Assembly: GCF_031127835.1 (NCBI RefSeq) | Contig: NZ_JARXHX010000018.1 | Span: forward strand, 27,538 to 91,537 | DNA from: Pelagicoccus sp. SDUM812002 | Lineage (GTDB): Bacteria > Verrucomicrobiota > Verrucomicrobiia > Opitutales > Opitutaceae | DNA length: 64,000 nt | Reading direction: 5' to 3' | In this document: positions 29,871 through 39,374 of the stretch, piece by piece | How positions within the stretch are numbered: the stretch's first letter is position 1 | How the letters are laid out: every line of letters starts with the position of its first letter | The notes under the pieces: model-generated | The model's database searches: none | What the model saw: the letters and a program-made list of their open reading frames with translations, nothing else | What the model was told of the DNA's origin: nothing | Made by a program: the position numbers and the translations under genes

Positions 29871-31139
29871 TTGAAAGAAACGCCTCAACAAGCTGTATTG
29901 CGGAAGCTCTTCGATCGTATCGAGACACTGGGCACTATCAGTTCGGACACGCCCGGGCTCACGCGTGTATTTCTATCAAAGGAAATGGATATCGCTTCCA
30001 GACTTATCCAATCGTGGATGAGCAACGCGGGATTAATAGCCTCCGTAGACCGAATGCAAAACGTAGTGGGTTCGTGGCCTGCAGAAACCGCTCACCCGCC
30101 CGCGATCCATATCGGCTCCCACTACGATACGGTAATCAACGCCGGAAAGTACGACGGGCCGCTCGGCGTATTGCTCAGTATAGCAGCCGTTGAAACGCTA
30201 CGACTAGAAGGGTACGAGCCAAAGCATCCGATCAATGTAGCCGCTTTTTGCGACGAGGAAGGCGTCCGCTTTCGTTCAACCTTTTTGGGCAGCTCGTTCT
30301 TTTGTGGCACTTTCGACACTCGATTCCTCGATAATGTCGATGATGCGGGTAACAGCATGCGCAGCCTTCTCGAATTACGAGGATTCGATACGAGTTCTTT
30401 CAATCAAGGAACTCCCCTCATTGGTAAAGACGACCTCTTCCTGGAAGCTCACATCGAACAAGGCCCGATTTTGGAGCGACTGAATCTATCTTTAGGTGTG
30501 GTTTCCGGAATCGCAGCTCAGACCCGTATCCATGTTACCATCACGGGAGAGTCTGGCCATGCCGGCACGACACCATTAGACCTGAGACGAGATGCTCTCA
30601 CAACTGCCGCGGAAATGATCCTAGCGGTTGAAGCCTCGTTCGCAGATAATCCAAACGCTCGAGCCACAGTCGGCCAAATCAAGAACTATCCAAATGCGAC
30701 CAACGCCATTCCCGGCGAGGTCGAATTCATGATCGACCTCCGTAACCCCGTCACTGCTGGGCTGAACCAAATGCGGGATACACTTTTAAATAAACTCGAT
30801 GAAATTGCCGCACGTCGCACGACTGAGTTCAAAGCGGAAATACTGCAGACGGTTGATTCCATTACTTGCGATTCTAATGTCCAGCAGGCTTTGAGCAAAG
30901 CGCTCGCAAAACACCAAGAACGCGTCACGACCTTCACTAGCGGAGCGGGGCACGACGCTCTCAAGATCGCTCAAACCTGTCGCACAGGTATGATGTTCGT
31001 TCGCTGTCGAAATGGCCTGAGCCATCATCCCGACGAATACTGTTCCCCTAAAGATATCGAAGTCGCCCTGGCAGCTTGGGTCGATACCCTACGCGAGCTC
31101 GACCAGAACTTTCCAACTCCGGAAAAAGCCAATGCATGA
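29871..31139 (+). CDS. allC: Allantoate amidohydrolase (M20-type metal hydrolase)
   Basis: 422 residues. Metal-binding elements HIGSHYDTVINAGKYDG, AFCDEEG, EAHIEQGP and a C-terminal HHPDEY mark the M20 amidase/carbamoylase subgroup that includes allantoate amidohydrolase, ureidoglycolate amidohydrolase and beta-ureidopropionase. The dimerisation-domain motif ITGESGHAGTTPLDLRRDA is present. With allantoinase next to it, hydrolysis of allantoate to (S)-ureidoglycine, CO2 and ammonia is the best assignment. The start is TTG at 29871, one base after the hiuH stop. It overlaps allB by 8 bases. Confidence 0.88.
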   Translation: MKETPQQAVLRKLFDRIETLGTISSDTPGLTRVFLSKEMDIASRLIQSWMSNAGLIASVDRMQNVVGSWPAETAHPPAIHIGSHYDTVINAGKYDGPLGVLLSIAAVETLRLEGYEPKHPINVAAFCDEEGVRFRSTFLGSSFFCGTFDTRFLDNVDDAGNSMRSLLELRGFDTSSFNQGTPLIGKDDLFLEAHIEQGPILERLNLSLGVVSGIAAQTRIHVTITGESGHAGTTPLDLRRDALTTAAEMILAVEASFADNPNARATVGQIKNYPNATNAIPGEVEFMIDLRNPVTAGLNQMRDTLLNKLDEIAARRTTEFKAEILQTVDSITCDSNVQQALSKALAKHQERVTTFTSGAGHDALKIAQTCRTGMMFVRCRNGLSHHPDEYCSPKDIEVALAAWVDTLRELDQNFPTPEKANA

Positions 31140-32457
31140 GCTCGCAATAAGAAACGCTAGGTTGCTCCAAGACGGAACTTGGCGACATGTCGATATCGGA
31201 ATCGACGAAGGACGGTTTACTAGCTTTGCCCCGAACAGTGCGAAGAAAACACTTAATGCCAACGGACGAATGATATTCCCGGGAGGCGTTGATTTGCATG
31301 TACATTTCAATGAACCAGGACGCACTCATTGGGAGGGATTCGCGACAGGTTCCTTAGCGGCGGCGGCGGGCGGGAATACGTTTTTGGTAGAAATGCCGCT
31401 TAACAGCATTCCGACTACGGTATCTGTTGAAACACTACGAAGCAAACTAGCTGCTATTGCTCAAAAATCGTTAGTTGATTTTGGGCTTTGGGGCGGTTTG
31501 GTTCCTGGGAATGTGAAGGACATTGAAGGTCTTCATCGAGCAGGAGTTGCTGGCTTCAAGGCTTTCATGTCGCCCTCGGGAACAGATGACTTCAAAAACA
31601 GCGATGTTGCTACGCTAAGAGCTGGAATGATAGAGATAGCAAAGACGGGCAAGGTCCTCGCCATTCACGCGGAAGACCCTGCCATTTTGCGTGAAGCTGA
31701 AACTAAGCTCGCCCAGAAACGTACCGCACTTGATTGGGAACGATCTCGTCCGATTGAAGCTGAAATGAGCGCTGTAAACATCGCAATTGATCTCGCCGGT
31801 GAAACCGGATGCCGTATCCACATCGTTCACGTTAGCGCTCCTGAAGTCTTGGAGCTCATCGCAAGTGCCAAAGCGAAAGGAGTAGCGATCACCTGCGAGA
31901 CTTGTCCGCATTACCTGCTTATGAGCATGGAGGAAGCCGACGCAATCGGACCAAACGCTAAGTGTGCCCCACCGCTACGCCCCCGCCATGTTATGGAAAC
32001 CATGTGGACCGCGCTGAGTAACGGACTTATCGATACGATCGGTTCCGATCACTCGCCTTGTACTCCTGACCTGAAAACGGGAAGAGCGTATTACGATGCA
32101 TGGGGAGGAATCAGCGGTATCCAACATGGGTTGCCTCTGCTTTGGCAAGAAGCTCTCGTCGATTCTAAACTGCTGCAGTCGATCATTGAGCTCAGCAGCA
32201 TCCAGGCTGCGAACCTCATAAACCTGTCCGAAAAAGGTGCCATCAATCTTGGGTACGACGCAGACTTCGTCCTCGCTGAGACGCTCTCTACTCCCTACAG
32301 AATCAAGACGGAAGCTCTGCACTACCGAAACCGCCACAGCCCCTACTGCGACCGAACACTCACGGTAACGGTATCAGAAACATGGTTACGCGGAACCTGC
32401 CTCTACAGGAAGGGAGAGGCAGCGAGTGAACCCAACGGAAAATTCCTAGCATTTTAG
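31132..32457 (+). CDS. allB: Allantoinase
   Basis: 441 residues. Opens (S)-allantoin to allantoate. Cyclic-amidohydrolase motifs: GGVDLHVHFNEPGRTHWEG, GFKAFMSPSGTDDF with the probable carboxylated Lys, IHAEDPA, IHIVHVSAPE and the metal Asp in IGSDHSPC. The NEPGRTHWEG sequence is characteristic of allantoinases as opposed to dihydroorotases or hydantoinases. Overlaps allC by 8 bases, so the two successive steps are coupled. Confidence 0.94.
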   Translation: MHELAIRNARLLQDGTWRHVDIGIDEGRFTSFAPNSAKKTLNANGRMIFPGGVDLHVHFNEPGRTHWEGFATGSLAAAAGGNTFLVEMPLNSIPTTVSVETLRSKLAAIAQKSLVDFGLWGGLVPGNVKDIEGLHRAGVAGFKAFMSPSGTDDFKNSDVATLRAGMIEIAKTGKVLAIHAEDPAILREAETKLAQKRTALDWERSRPIEAEMSAVNIAIDLAGETGCRIHIVHVSAPEVLELIASAKAKGVAITCETCPHYLLMSMEEADAIGPNAKCAPPLRPRHVMETMWTALSNGLIDTIGSDHSPCTPDLKTGRAYYDAWGGISGIQHGLPLLWQEALVDSKLLQSIIELSSIQAANLINLSEKGAINLGYDADFVLAETLSTPYRIKTEALHYRNRHSPYCDRTLTVTVSETWLRGTCLYRKGEAASEPNGKFLAF

Positions 32458-32469
32458 GCTCCCTTTTCT

Positions 32470-32940
32470 ATGACCACCGAACAAATGATTGCTCACCTCC
32501 GGTCCTGCAACGATATCGCGCTGCAAGCTGTCAGAGACGGATATCACCCGTTTGGGGCCATTCTCGTCGCTCCCGACAATCAAGAGATCCTCCTTACTCA
32601 AGGAAACGTGGACGTCGTTCGCCACGCTGAGAGCGAACTCGCCCGTGCAGCCGCCCAAGCTTACGACGAAAAATACTTGTGGAACTGTACCTTGGTCACG
32701 ACCTTGGAACCCTGCGCCATGTGCGCAGGAACTCAGTATTGGGCCAACATCGGCCGCCTTGTTTACGGCGTCTCCGAAATCAAGCTACACGAACTTACTG
32801 GCTCCGACGATCGAAATCCCACGTTAGGCCTTCCCTCTCGCACTGTCATCGAATCTGGCCGCAAACCGATACAAGTCCATGGTCCCTTTCCAGAGCTCGA
32901 GGAAGAGATAGTCGCACCTCATCGGGATTTCTGGAAATAG
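32470..32940 (+). CDS. Cytidine-deaminase-fold nucleobase deaminase, possible second guanine deaminase
   Basis: 156 residues. The zinc motifs are HAESELARA (His and catalytic Glu) and TLEPCAMCAG (two Cys). The N-terminus HLRSCNDIALQAVRDGYHPFGAILV matches small guanine or cytosine/nucleoside deaminases more than TadA. As the last gene of the purine operon it may be a GuaD of the B. subtilis type, which would duplicate the amidohydrolase-type enzyme at the operon start, or act on another aminopurine. It abuts the convergent gene with no spacer. Confidence 0.83.
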   Translation: MTTEQMIAHLRSCNDIALQAVRDGYHPFGAILVAPDNQEILLTQGNVDVVRHAESELARAAAQAYDEKYLWNCTLVTTLEPCAMCAGTQYWANIGRLVYGVSEIKLHELTGSDDRNPTLGLPSRTVIESGRKPIQVHGPFPELEEEIVAPHRDFWK

Positions 32941-33537
32941 CTATTCCTCGGCCGGAGCCTCTCCCTTTCGTATCCAAGCCACGATTACGTAAACCAGCGG
33001 TGTGTCGACCAAGGCGACACCAACCTTCAAGATGTAGGTTCCTAGAATCACGCTCGGTAGCACCTCATTCGGTATGATTCCGTAAAAAGCGATCAAGTAG
33101 AAGATCGTGGTATCCAACAACTGGGAGCCAAAAGTAGAAACGTTGTTTCGTAGCCAGAGGTACTTGCTGCCGGTTTTCTTTTTAACCCATTCGAAAACGT
33201 AGATATCCCAAAGCTGGGCTACGATTGTAGCAACGAGCGAGCCCCCGACGATTCGCGGAGCTCCCTCGAATATTGCTCGATACGCGTCGTTATGGGGCCA
33301 CCCGTCGGCTGGGGAAAGCTTTACGCCGATCACCAACATAACGGTACAAAACAGATAGACAACCGTGCCCATGTAAACCATGAAGCGAGCGCGTTTCGCC
33401 CCCCAAACCTCCGCCACTGCATCGGTGCAGGGAAACGTCAATGCATGCACAAAAGAACCGTAGCTGAAAGCTAGCACACCGAGCCCAATTCCTGATAGAT
33501 CCAGCGGGACCAACTTCACCGTTAAGCTTTGCAACAT
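32941..33537 (-). CDS. VUT-family (YhhQ-like) probable queuosine precursor transporter
   Basis: 198 residues with about six membrane helices. Family signature: FPCTDAVAEVWGAKRARFMV, plus an internal RNNVSTFGSQLLDTTIF. YhhQ-type proteins import preQ0/preQ1 or queuine, which are deazaguanines, so a location beside purine genes makes sense. The first helix is open upstream of the ATG at 33537 (frame continues to about 33580 without a usual start codon), so the N-terminus is uncertain. No preQ1 riboswitch consensus is seen upstream. It converges on the purine operon with zero spacing. Confidence 0.83.
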   Translation of the reverse strand: MLQSLTVKLVPLDLSGIGLGVLAFSYGSFVHALTFPCTDAVAEVWGAKRARFMVYMGTVVYLFCTVMLVIGVKLSPADGWPHNDAYRAIFEGAPRIVGGSLVATIVAQLWDIYVFEWVKKKTGSKYLWLRNNVSTFGSQLLDTTIFYLIAFYGIIPNEVLPSVILGTYILKVGVALVDTPLVYVIVAWIRKGEAPAEE

Positions 33538-33615
33538 TCCCCAAAAGCCAACGTAGAATCCGGTATATTGTTTCTCGTGTCATAAAGTAATCTGTATCCA
33601 CTTGGAGCAGGTTCA

Positions 33616-33966
33616 ATGCCCGAACTCGGCGCCCAAACTGCTTTACGGAAGCCACGAAGAAACTATCCTTTGTCGCGGTTTGCCTACTCCCCACGGCCAA
33701 CTTTTCACAGAGGCCCACCTTTCTACGAACCTAGCGAAACGAACTTCGCCTACGGGATGGTTCACGGGGCATCATTACTGATGGATCTCTACGGCCACAA
33801 GAAACCAAATGGATACGCGATCGTTTTCGTAATGGGCACCGGACTCACTGCTTATGGGGGGTACGACGACGTGCCTCCCACAGACCTGGATCGGAACCTT
33901 GGTCAGTCTTCGGGAACGACCGGGGTACCTATGTCACATCCGAAGGTCCTCCCCTTTTTCTCCTAG
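33616..33966 (+). CDS. Hypothetical small protein, doubtful
   Basis: 116 residues in the roughly 620-base gap between the YhhQ-like gene and the NCS2 permease. The first 40 residues are Arg/Pro-rich; the rest has a hydrophobic stretch (YAIVFVMGTGLTAYGGY). I recognise no family. The frame has no nearby Shine-Dalgarno site. It may be real, a remnant, or chance. Nothing else in 33538-34161 is convincing; the promoter of the permease must lie in this gap. Confidence 0.25.
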   Translation: MPELGAQTALRKPRRNYPLSRFAYSPRPTFHRGPPFYEPSETNFAYGMVHGASLLMDLYGHKKPNGYAIVFVMGTGLTAYGGYDDVPPTDLDRNLGQSSGTTGVPMSHPKVLPFFS

Positions 33967-34161
33967 ATGGAACCGAGGAAGACACTAGTCGATAGAATAT
34001 GAGCCCCTCCCCCTCGGAGAAGCTGATCGTGCGGAACTGGGTATCGCCACAAATCATCACCCATGGGCCAAGCCGTTCGTGGGTTGAGCGGCAACCCCCT
34101 GAGTGCAGCTTCATTCTGCCATTTTGGTACGGGCTGGTAAGGGACTTGCTTACATGGATAC

Positions 34162-35541
34162 ATGCCCGACTCCTCGTCTACCCAAAACTCAACGATCTTG
34201 TATCCACACGATTCTACGATGCCCCCAGTCAAGGCATCGGTGGCGGCGGTGCAGCAGGTCGTGGCGATGTTCGTTGGCTGCATCACGCCGATCCTTATTT
34301 TCTCGACGGTAGTGGACATCGAGGATTCCGCTAAGCACTACATGATCAGCATGGCCTTGATCGCGTCAGGCCTCGGCACCTTCCTTCAGGCTAAACGCTT
34401 CGGCTTTATTGGCTCTGGCCTGCTGTCCATCAATGGAACGAGCTTCGCTTATGTCGATCTGCTTTTGCGTGCAGGAAACGAAGGGGGCATCGCCCTCGCC
34501 TGCGGGATGGCTTTGGCTGCCGTTCCCCTGCAATTCTTGCTCGCTCTCTCTTTACCCACCCTGCGGTCAATCATTTCACTCTTGGTGGCAGGTATTGTAG
34601 TTTTGTTAATTGGCCTAGATCTCATACCGGTCGCTGGATACTACATCGCCTCGGACTTGGGGAACGGAGCCAGCTGGCACATCAATGCCATAATCGCCAC
34701 ACTTGTAGTGCTCGCGTTGGTCCTGTCGCAACTTTCCAAATACCCGATGCTGCGCATGAGCGCTCCCTTATTGGCAATCGGATTAGGTTACCTAGCGGCT
34801 GCGAGCTTCGGTGTCATGCAGTGGCCAAGCTTTTCGACGGAGCAATGGATCGTGCTGCCAAAGTTCCTTCCTTACGGACTCGCTTTCAAATGGGAACTCC
34901 TTCTGCCCTTCGCCTTGATTTACGTCGTATCGTCTATCGAGGCGATTGGCGACTTGTCCGCTACCGCTCGACTCTCCGGCATGAAAACCACCGGAATCGA
35001 TTTTTGGGAACGCGTACGTGGCGGCATTTTGTCAGATGCGATCACGAGCACGTTCGCGGGATTGATAAACGTTTTCCCCACAGCAACTTTTTCTCAAAAC
35101 AACGGAGTTATTCAGCTTACAGGCGTCGGCTCGAGACAAGTGGGATTCTACGTCGCTGGCATCCTCGTCATTACCGGATTGCTACCACAAACTGGATACG
35201 CATTCAGCGTGATGCCTAGCCCTGCTCTTGGTGGCGTAACACTGGTCCTGTTCGGCATGATCGCCGCTGCTGGATTGCGGATGATACTCGAGGCAGGCTT
35301 CACTCAAAAGTCGATGCTCATCGTGGCGATCAGCCTTGGGATCGCGTTCAGCATTCCAACCCAAGAGGAGTACGTCGCTAAGCTGCCAGACTACCTTTCA
35401 GCAATCCTATCATCAAAAGTCGCCACCGGAGGGCTCGTCGCCATGGTCCTTAGCTTCACCTCGAGTCGGCAACCCGCGGAAGCTACTGAGAAAGCAACAG
35501 AAGTTCCCCCATCGGAGACTCCGACGAAGAGCCAAGTGTAA
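34162..35541 (+). CDS. NCS2-family xanthine/uracil-type permease
   Basis: 459 residues, about 12-14 membrane helices. The N-terminal VAAVQQVVAMFVGCITPILIF corresponds to the QHxxAMF segment of the family, and SINGTSFAYVD and SSIEAIGDLSATARLSG with the conserved substrate-binding Glu in helix 8 follow; the motif FPTATFSQNNGVIQLTGVGSRQ (helix 9-10) is NCS2. Members import xanthine, urate, uracil or related bases with protons. Given the neighbours, xanthine or urate is the most probable substrate. Likely supplies the operon downstream. Confidence 0.93.
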   Translation: MPDSSSTQNSTILYPHDSTMPPVKASVAAVQQVVAMFVGCITPILIFSTVVDIEDSAKHYMISMALIASGLGTFLQAKRFGFIGSGLLSINGTSFAYVDLLLRAGNEGGIALACGMALAAVPLQFLLALSLPTLRSIISLLVAGIVVLLIGLDLIPVAGYYIASDLGNGASWHINAIIATLVVLALVLSQLSKYPMLRMSAPLLAIGLGYLAAASFGVMQWPSFSTEQWIVLPKFLPYGLAFKWELLLPFALIYVVSSIEAIGDLSATARLSGMKTTGIDFWERVRGGILSDAITSTFAGLINVFPTATFSQNNGVIQLTGVGSRQVGFYVAGILVITGLLPQTGYAFSVMPSPALGGVTLVLFGMIAAAGLRMILEAGFTQKSMLIVAISLGIAFSIPTQEEYVAKLPDYLSAILSSKVATGGLVAMVLSFTSSRQPAEATEKATEVPPSETPTKSQV

Positions 35542-35597
35542 TTTAGTTTAGACACCAAGGGATGAGACAATCAGCTTGAGTCTGCAACATCCTCTCA

Positions 35598-36602
35598 ATG
35601 GCCAATAAACTCACCAAAACCCTGCAAAGCCAGAGCTTTACCCTAGCGCTCATTGCTGCGGTAGGAGCCTCAATCCTCATTCCCGAGTTGGGAATTAAAG
35701 GCGGTCCCCTCAAAACCGAAACAACAACGAAGATCGCAGTCGCCCTCACCTTCGTGATCCAAGGCCTTTCGCTCCCCACCCGCCAGATTGCCGCCAGCGC
35801 CGCGAAGCTTCGTCTACATGTCTTTTGCCAAGCCGCAATATTTCTCCTCGCTCCAGCTCTAATGTTGGGATTTCTCTTTGTATTCGGTTCTTGGATCCAT
35901 CCGGGCGTCAAGGCAGGCTTCTTCTATTTGGCAGCTTTGCCCACCACAATATCGTCCGCGATCGTCATGACTTCCAATAGCGAGGGCGACAGCTCGGCAG
36001 CGCTATTCTCCACCACCCTTTCCAATGTCATGGGTATTTTCGCAACACCTCTCCTCTGCTCCCTTTTTCTGGCATCTTCCTCAGAAGCCGCTCCGCCCCT
36101 CTCCTCCTTGGTCGCAAAACTCTCCCTACTGGTTCTCCTGCCGCTTGTAGTCGGACAACTGATACGCCCCTTCGTTCGGGAATGGGCTGTCGCGTCCAAA
36201 AAGCTCTTCAAGCGACTCAGCAACGCCTTTATCGTATTTATTGTTTTTGCTGCCTTTTGCCAGAGCGTGAATAGCGGCATATGGGGGGAGGTCGGTACTG
36301 CTTCCGTGGTGACCATTTTTTTATTTACGACGCTCTTCCTCCTGTTCTTTTCGGCTGTGGTTTGGGCAATCTCTCCCCTTGGTTCGAAAAGGATACCCGA
36401 ACGCATAGCGGCTTTCTTCTGCGGCTCTCAAAAAACGCTCGCTGCAGGTGTACCCATGGCCTCGATACTTTTTGCGAATCTACCGACCGGCGGCTCTTCA
36501 GCGATCGGACTGATCATCCTGCCCCTCATGTGCTATCACCCATTGCAGCTCTTCTTGGCCGGAGCCTTGTCGCCCTACTTCGCACGTATTGCTTCGAAGT
36601 AG
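35598..36602 (+). CDS. SBF-like sodium/bile-acid symporter family transporter
   Basis: 334 residues with about ten membrane helices. The pattern TTKIAVALTFVIQGLSLPTRQI, AALPTTISSAIVMTSNSEGD and GSQKTLAAGVPMASILF marks the SLC10A7/YfeH-like branch of the bile acid:sodium symporter superfamily (SBF-like). Substrate unknown; a role in exporting or importing an organic acid of the purine pathway is conceivable but unsupported. It follows the NCS2 permease by 56 bases on the same strand. Confidence 0.85.
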   Translation: MANKLTKTLQSQSFTLALIAAVGASILIPELGIKGGPLKTETTTKIAVALTFVIQGLSLPTRQIAASAAKLRLHVFCQAAIFLLAPALMLGFLFVFGSWIHPGVKAGFFYLAALPTTISSAIVMTSNSEGDSSAALFSTTLSNVMGIFATPLLCSLFLASSSEAAPPLSSLVAKLSLLVLLPLVVGQLIRPFVREWAVASKKLFKRLSNAFIVFIVFAAFCQSVNSGIWGEVGTASVVTIFLFTTLFLLFFSAVVWAISPLGSKRIPERIAAFFCGSQKTLAAGVPMASILFANLPTGGSSAIGLIILPLMCYHPLQLFLAGALSPYFARIASK

Positions 36603-36793
36603 GCTAAGGCGTTTCGCTAAGCCTAGTGAATCGGCTACCCGGAAGGTGGCCCGGCGGTTGTGCCGTACCTCAGAGAGCGACCCGAAGCGATGACCTTACA
36701 GAGCTGATCCGGTCAACATCCTCACCTGGAGTTGGGTGCAATCGTGTAATCTCCTTCACGGCGTTCCGGCTGGAACCGGTCCATCCATTAGGG

Positions 36794-36825
36794 CAAGCAA
36801 AAGGCCGCCCCCTTTCGGGAGCGGC
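36794..36825 (-). terminator. Rho-independent terminator of the TonB-dependent receptor gene
   Basis: On the minus strand GCCGC-T-CCC, loop GAAA, GGG-G-GCGGC followed by CTTTTGCTT, 33 bases after the receptor stop. The GNRA tetraloop and GC stem make this a strong terminator. The rest of 36603-36793 shows no gene. Confidence 0.85.
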
Positions 36826-36857
36826 TATGGCGGGACAAGTAAGCTTTAAATAGTCCT

Positions 36858-39374
36858 TTAGAAGGAGTATTTCGTAGAGAATTCGAAACGAGCGGGTTGA
36901 CGAGGTAGCGCCGAACCGTTTCCGTAACCGGAATTGTTTACGTCCCAGTTTTCTTCGTCCGTTACATTGAAGATGGTAAACTTGAAGTCCCAATCCTCGT
37001 ACTCGTAACTAAAGGTCAAGTCTGCCTCGTATTGAAAGCCCAATACGGCTGTGTTAGCCGTCAGGATATAGTCGTCGCCGCCATTGGCTCCGGTGAGATC
37101 TGGAACAGCAATCTCAAATCCTGAGTATCCAGAATAAGTGTCACCCCAACCGAGGAATCCTAAAGTGACCCCGAAACCGTTGTCCCACTTGTAACGGATC
37201 AAGCTGTTGACCAGCTTTTCAGGAATACCAGGTGCGGGCACCAATTCCGAAGGCGATTGAAAAAGTGGAGAAATGTAAATCCCGCCTGTTTCGTCAGCAC
37301 GATCGATCGTATAAGGTGAAGCGAAGAATCCAGCCGTACGTTCAGCATCCATGTAGCTGAAGCCCATCGTCGCGAAAAAGTTCTTATTGGGCTGATAGTT
37401 GAACTCGATTTCGTAGGCATCGATGAAGACCTCGTCCACAGATCCGTCTTGATTACGCTCCGTGAACTCGCGGTCAACAAATGCTGCATTCAAAAAGAAC
37501 TTACCGTCCGCAAATACAAACTTTCCACCCAACTCCATCAGGTCGCTCTCCTGATTGTTCCCGAAAGTATCAGGCAAAATACGGCCACCGGTATCTACGG
37601 TCATCGTCTCGCTAACATTGTATGTCGCATAGAGAGATGTGTTTTCGTTCGGTTTGAAGATACCGCTGAGATTATAGTTGTTGAGCTCGGTGCTCTCGTC
37701 AACGAGGTACCCGGATTCAACGCGGTCCGTTGCGATGGAACCATCGCCATTGAAGTCAAACGTACCTGACGCCCCGAGAACTGGATGAGCTTCCTTGGCA
37801 TCAACGAAGTCTGTTGTAAAACCAGCTAGCAAGCTGAAGGTATCATTCATTTTGAGGTCGAATTGAGCAAATGGACCGTAGATGAAGTTCTCACCGTCTC
37901 CCCCCGTCACAAACGGAACAGGAGCAAATGCATCAACGCTTATGTACCATTGATCAAGCACACCTCTGGCCTCTTCGTCGAATACCCAGGCGCTTCCTGC
38001 GAAGCCTTGGTCCGGCACGCGACGCGTGTCAGGGTCTCGCGTCATATCCCAGAAGTTAACCGGCTCGTTGAGATAGTGATTGACCGACCAGATATCGTCG
38101 AAGCGCAGGCGAAGACCCGCATTTACGTCGAACGAGCCTGACTCGCCAAACTCAGTACCAAAGCGGAACTCAGTGCGGTTGTCGAAAGCGTAGTTATCGC
38201 GAAGCAGTTCGGAATAGTGGTAGGAGGAGAATGTCTGGCGATCCTTCCATGAGAAGTAGGTCTTGTTGACGATATCGAAATTCTCGAGCTTCCAAGTTTG
38301 GTCGATCCCACCCGTCAACATGCGACCGAAGGAATCATCGCCCGGTGCCGCAAGTTTCCATGAACGGTCTACAGGTACAGGATTGTTTAGGTCAGGGACA
38401 GCGATGGTAGCGAATCCAGCATCGCCGAATTGAGACGCAAAGTCTACGCCAGCGACACCCCCTCCAAAGACGTTATCTCCGTTTCCGAGCTTCGCTATGT
38501 ACGCGAGGTACTCAGCGTCGGTCTGAGCGTTCGCCAGGTACTCGCCTTTGTCAAAGAGGTCTTGCGTCACACGGTTGATCCCCCAGTTTTCCGTGTAGTC
38601 AGCCTGGAAATACTCCAAGTTTGCCTCTATCGTATAGTTTTCGCTCGGCTTGTAAGTAAGCGCAACGTAGAGGGCCTGTGAATTCTGTTTCCAGAGTTCC
38701 CAATAGCCGTCCCATTCTTTGCCTTCGTACGAAATACGATAAGCCAACTTATCGCTGATCGGCTTGCTGTAGTCCAGATTCCAGGTGTACTGGTCGTAAG
38801 ATCCTACGCTGAAACCGACGCTACCGCGCTCGGCGTCGAAGTAAGGCTTCTTCGTAATCAAATCAGCGTAACCGCCTAAGTAGTTGGTTGTCCCATACAC
38901 GACACCCGCTGGTCCCTTAACGATGTTAACCGACTCGACTGCATTGAAGTTAACTGGAAGACCGTTGCCGTTGACCGAACCGCCCTTACGCATTCCGTTT
39001 ACGAAAAGGTCCGCTTCTTGTCCACGCAGGTTTGGCGTGGAGGGAGAACCAAAGTTCGTTTTTGTATATGAGCTAGATGTTAGCTTCGAGAAGTCGCGAA
39101 CGTCCTTGATCGCAATCGCGTCCAGTTGCTCGCGCGAGATGATGGTTACGTTTCTAGGCGTATCCAAAATGCTCCGCTCTGTTCCATATACCGAATTGAA
39201 AGGGCGAGAGGTTGGAAGGATATTTTCTTCGATCGGAACTTCTTCCGAAATAAAGGCATCCAACTCTTCCGGTACGTCCTGAGCGAAAAGCCCTGTACTC
39301 AAAGATCCTGCCGCTAGGAAGCAAGGGAGAACAAGGGCCGCTTTCTGTGTGATCGTTTTATTTGTACGCTGCAT
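36858..39374 (-). CDS. TonB-dependent outer membrane receptor
   Basis: 838 residues. A signal peptide (to about residue 31, SLSTGLFA) is followed by a plug domain: SILDTPRNVTIISREQLDAI, NLRGQEADLFVNGMRK and VNIVKGPAGVVYGT. A 22-strand barrel then ends in the Phe-terminal FEFSTKYSF that barrel assembly needs. Such receptors import scarce or bulky compounds across the outer membrane using TonB and the proton gradient. Substrate is not readable, but its location among purine transport and deaminase genes suggests nucleosides, nucleotides or a nucleobase complex. It is the only receptor of this kind in the window; the TonB operon lies about 11 kb to the right. Confidence 0.94.
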   Translation of the reverse strand: MQRTNKTITQKAALVLPCFLAAGSLSTGLFAQDVPEELDAFISEEVPIEENILPTSRPFNSVYGTERSILDTPRNVTIISREQLDAIAIKDVRDFSKLTSSSYTKTNFGSPSTPNLRGQEADLFVNGMRKGGSVNGNGLPVNFNAVESVNIVKGPAGVVYGTTNYLGGYADLITKKPYFDAERGSVGFSVGSYDQYTWNLDYSKPISDKLAYRISYEGKEWDGYWELWKQNSQALYVALTYKPSENYTIEANLEYFQADYTENWGINRVTQDLFDKGEYLANAQTDAEYLAYIAKLGNGDNVFGGGVAGVDFASQFGDAGFATIAVPDLNNPVPVDRSWKLAAPGDDSFGRMLTGGIDQTWKLENFDIVNKTYFSWKDRQTFSSYHYSELLRDNYAFDNRTEFRFGTEFGESGSFDVNAGLRLRFDDIWSVNHYLNEPVNFWDMTRDPDTRRVPDQGFAGSAWVFDEEARGVLDQWYISVDAFAPVPFVTGGDGENFIYGPFAQFDLKMNDTFSLLAGFTTDFVDAKEAHPVLGASGTFDFNGDGSIATDRVESGYLVDESTELNNYNLSGIFKPNENTSLYATYNVSETMTVDTGGRILPDTFGNNQESDLMELGGKFVFADGKFFLNAAFVDREFTERNQDGSVDEVFIDAYEIEFNYQPNKNFFATMGFSYMDAERTAGFFASPYTIDRADETGGIYISPLFQSPSELVPAPGIPEKLVNSLIRYKWDNGFGVTLGFLGWGDTYSGYSGFEIAVPDLTGANGGDDYILTANTAVLGFQYEADLTFSYEYEDWDFKFTIFNVTDEENWDVNNSGYGNGSALPRQPARFEFSTKYSF

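Noticed and set aside
33538..33620. preQ1 riboswitch upstream of the YhhQ-like gene
   Set aside because: I looked for the aptamer consensus on the minus strand and did not find it; no A-rich tail or ribosome-site overlap is seen.
33963..34319. Minus-strand open frame of 118 codons across the NCS2 permease start
   Set aside because: It overlaps the conserved N-terminus of the permease and shows no family resemblance.
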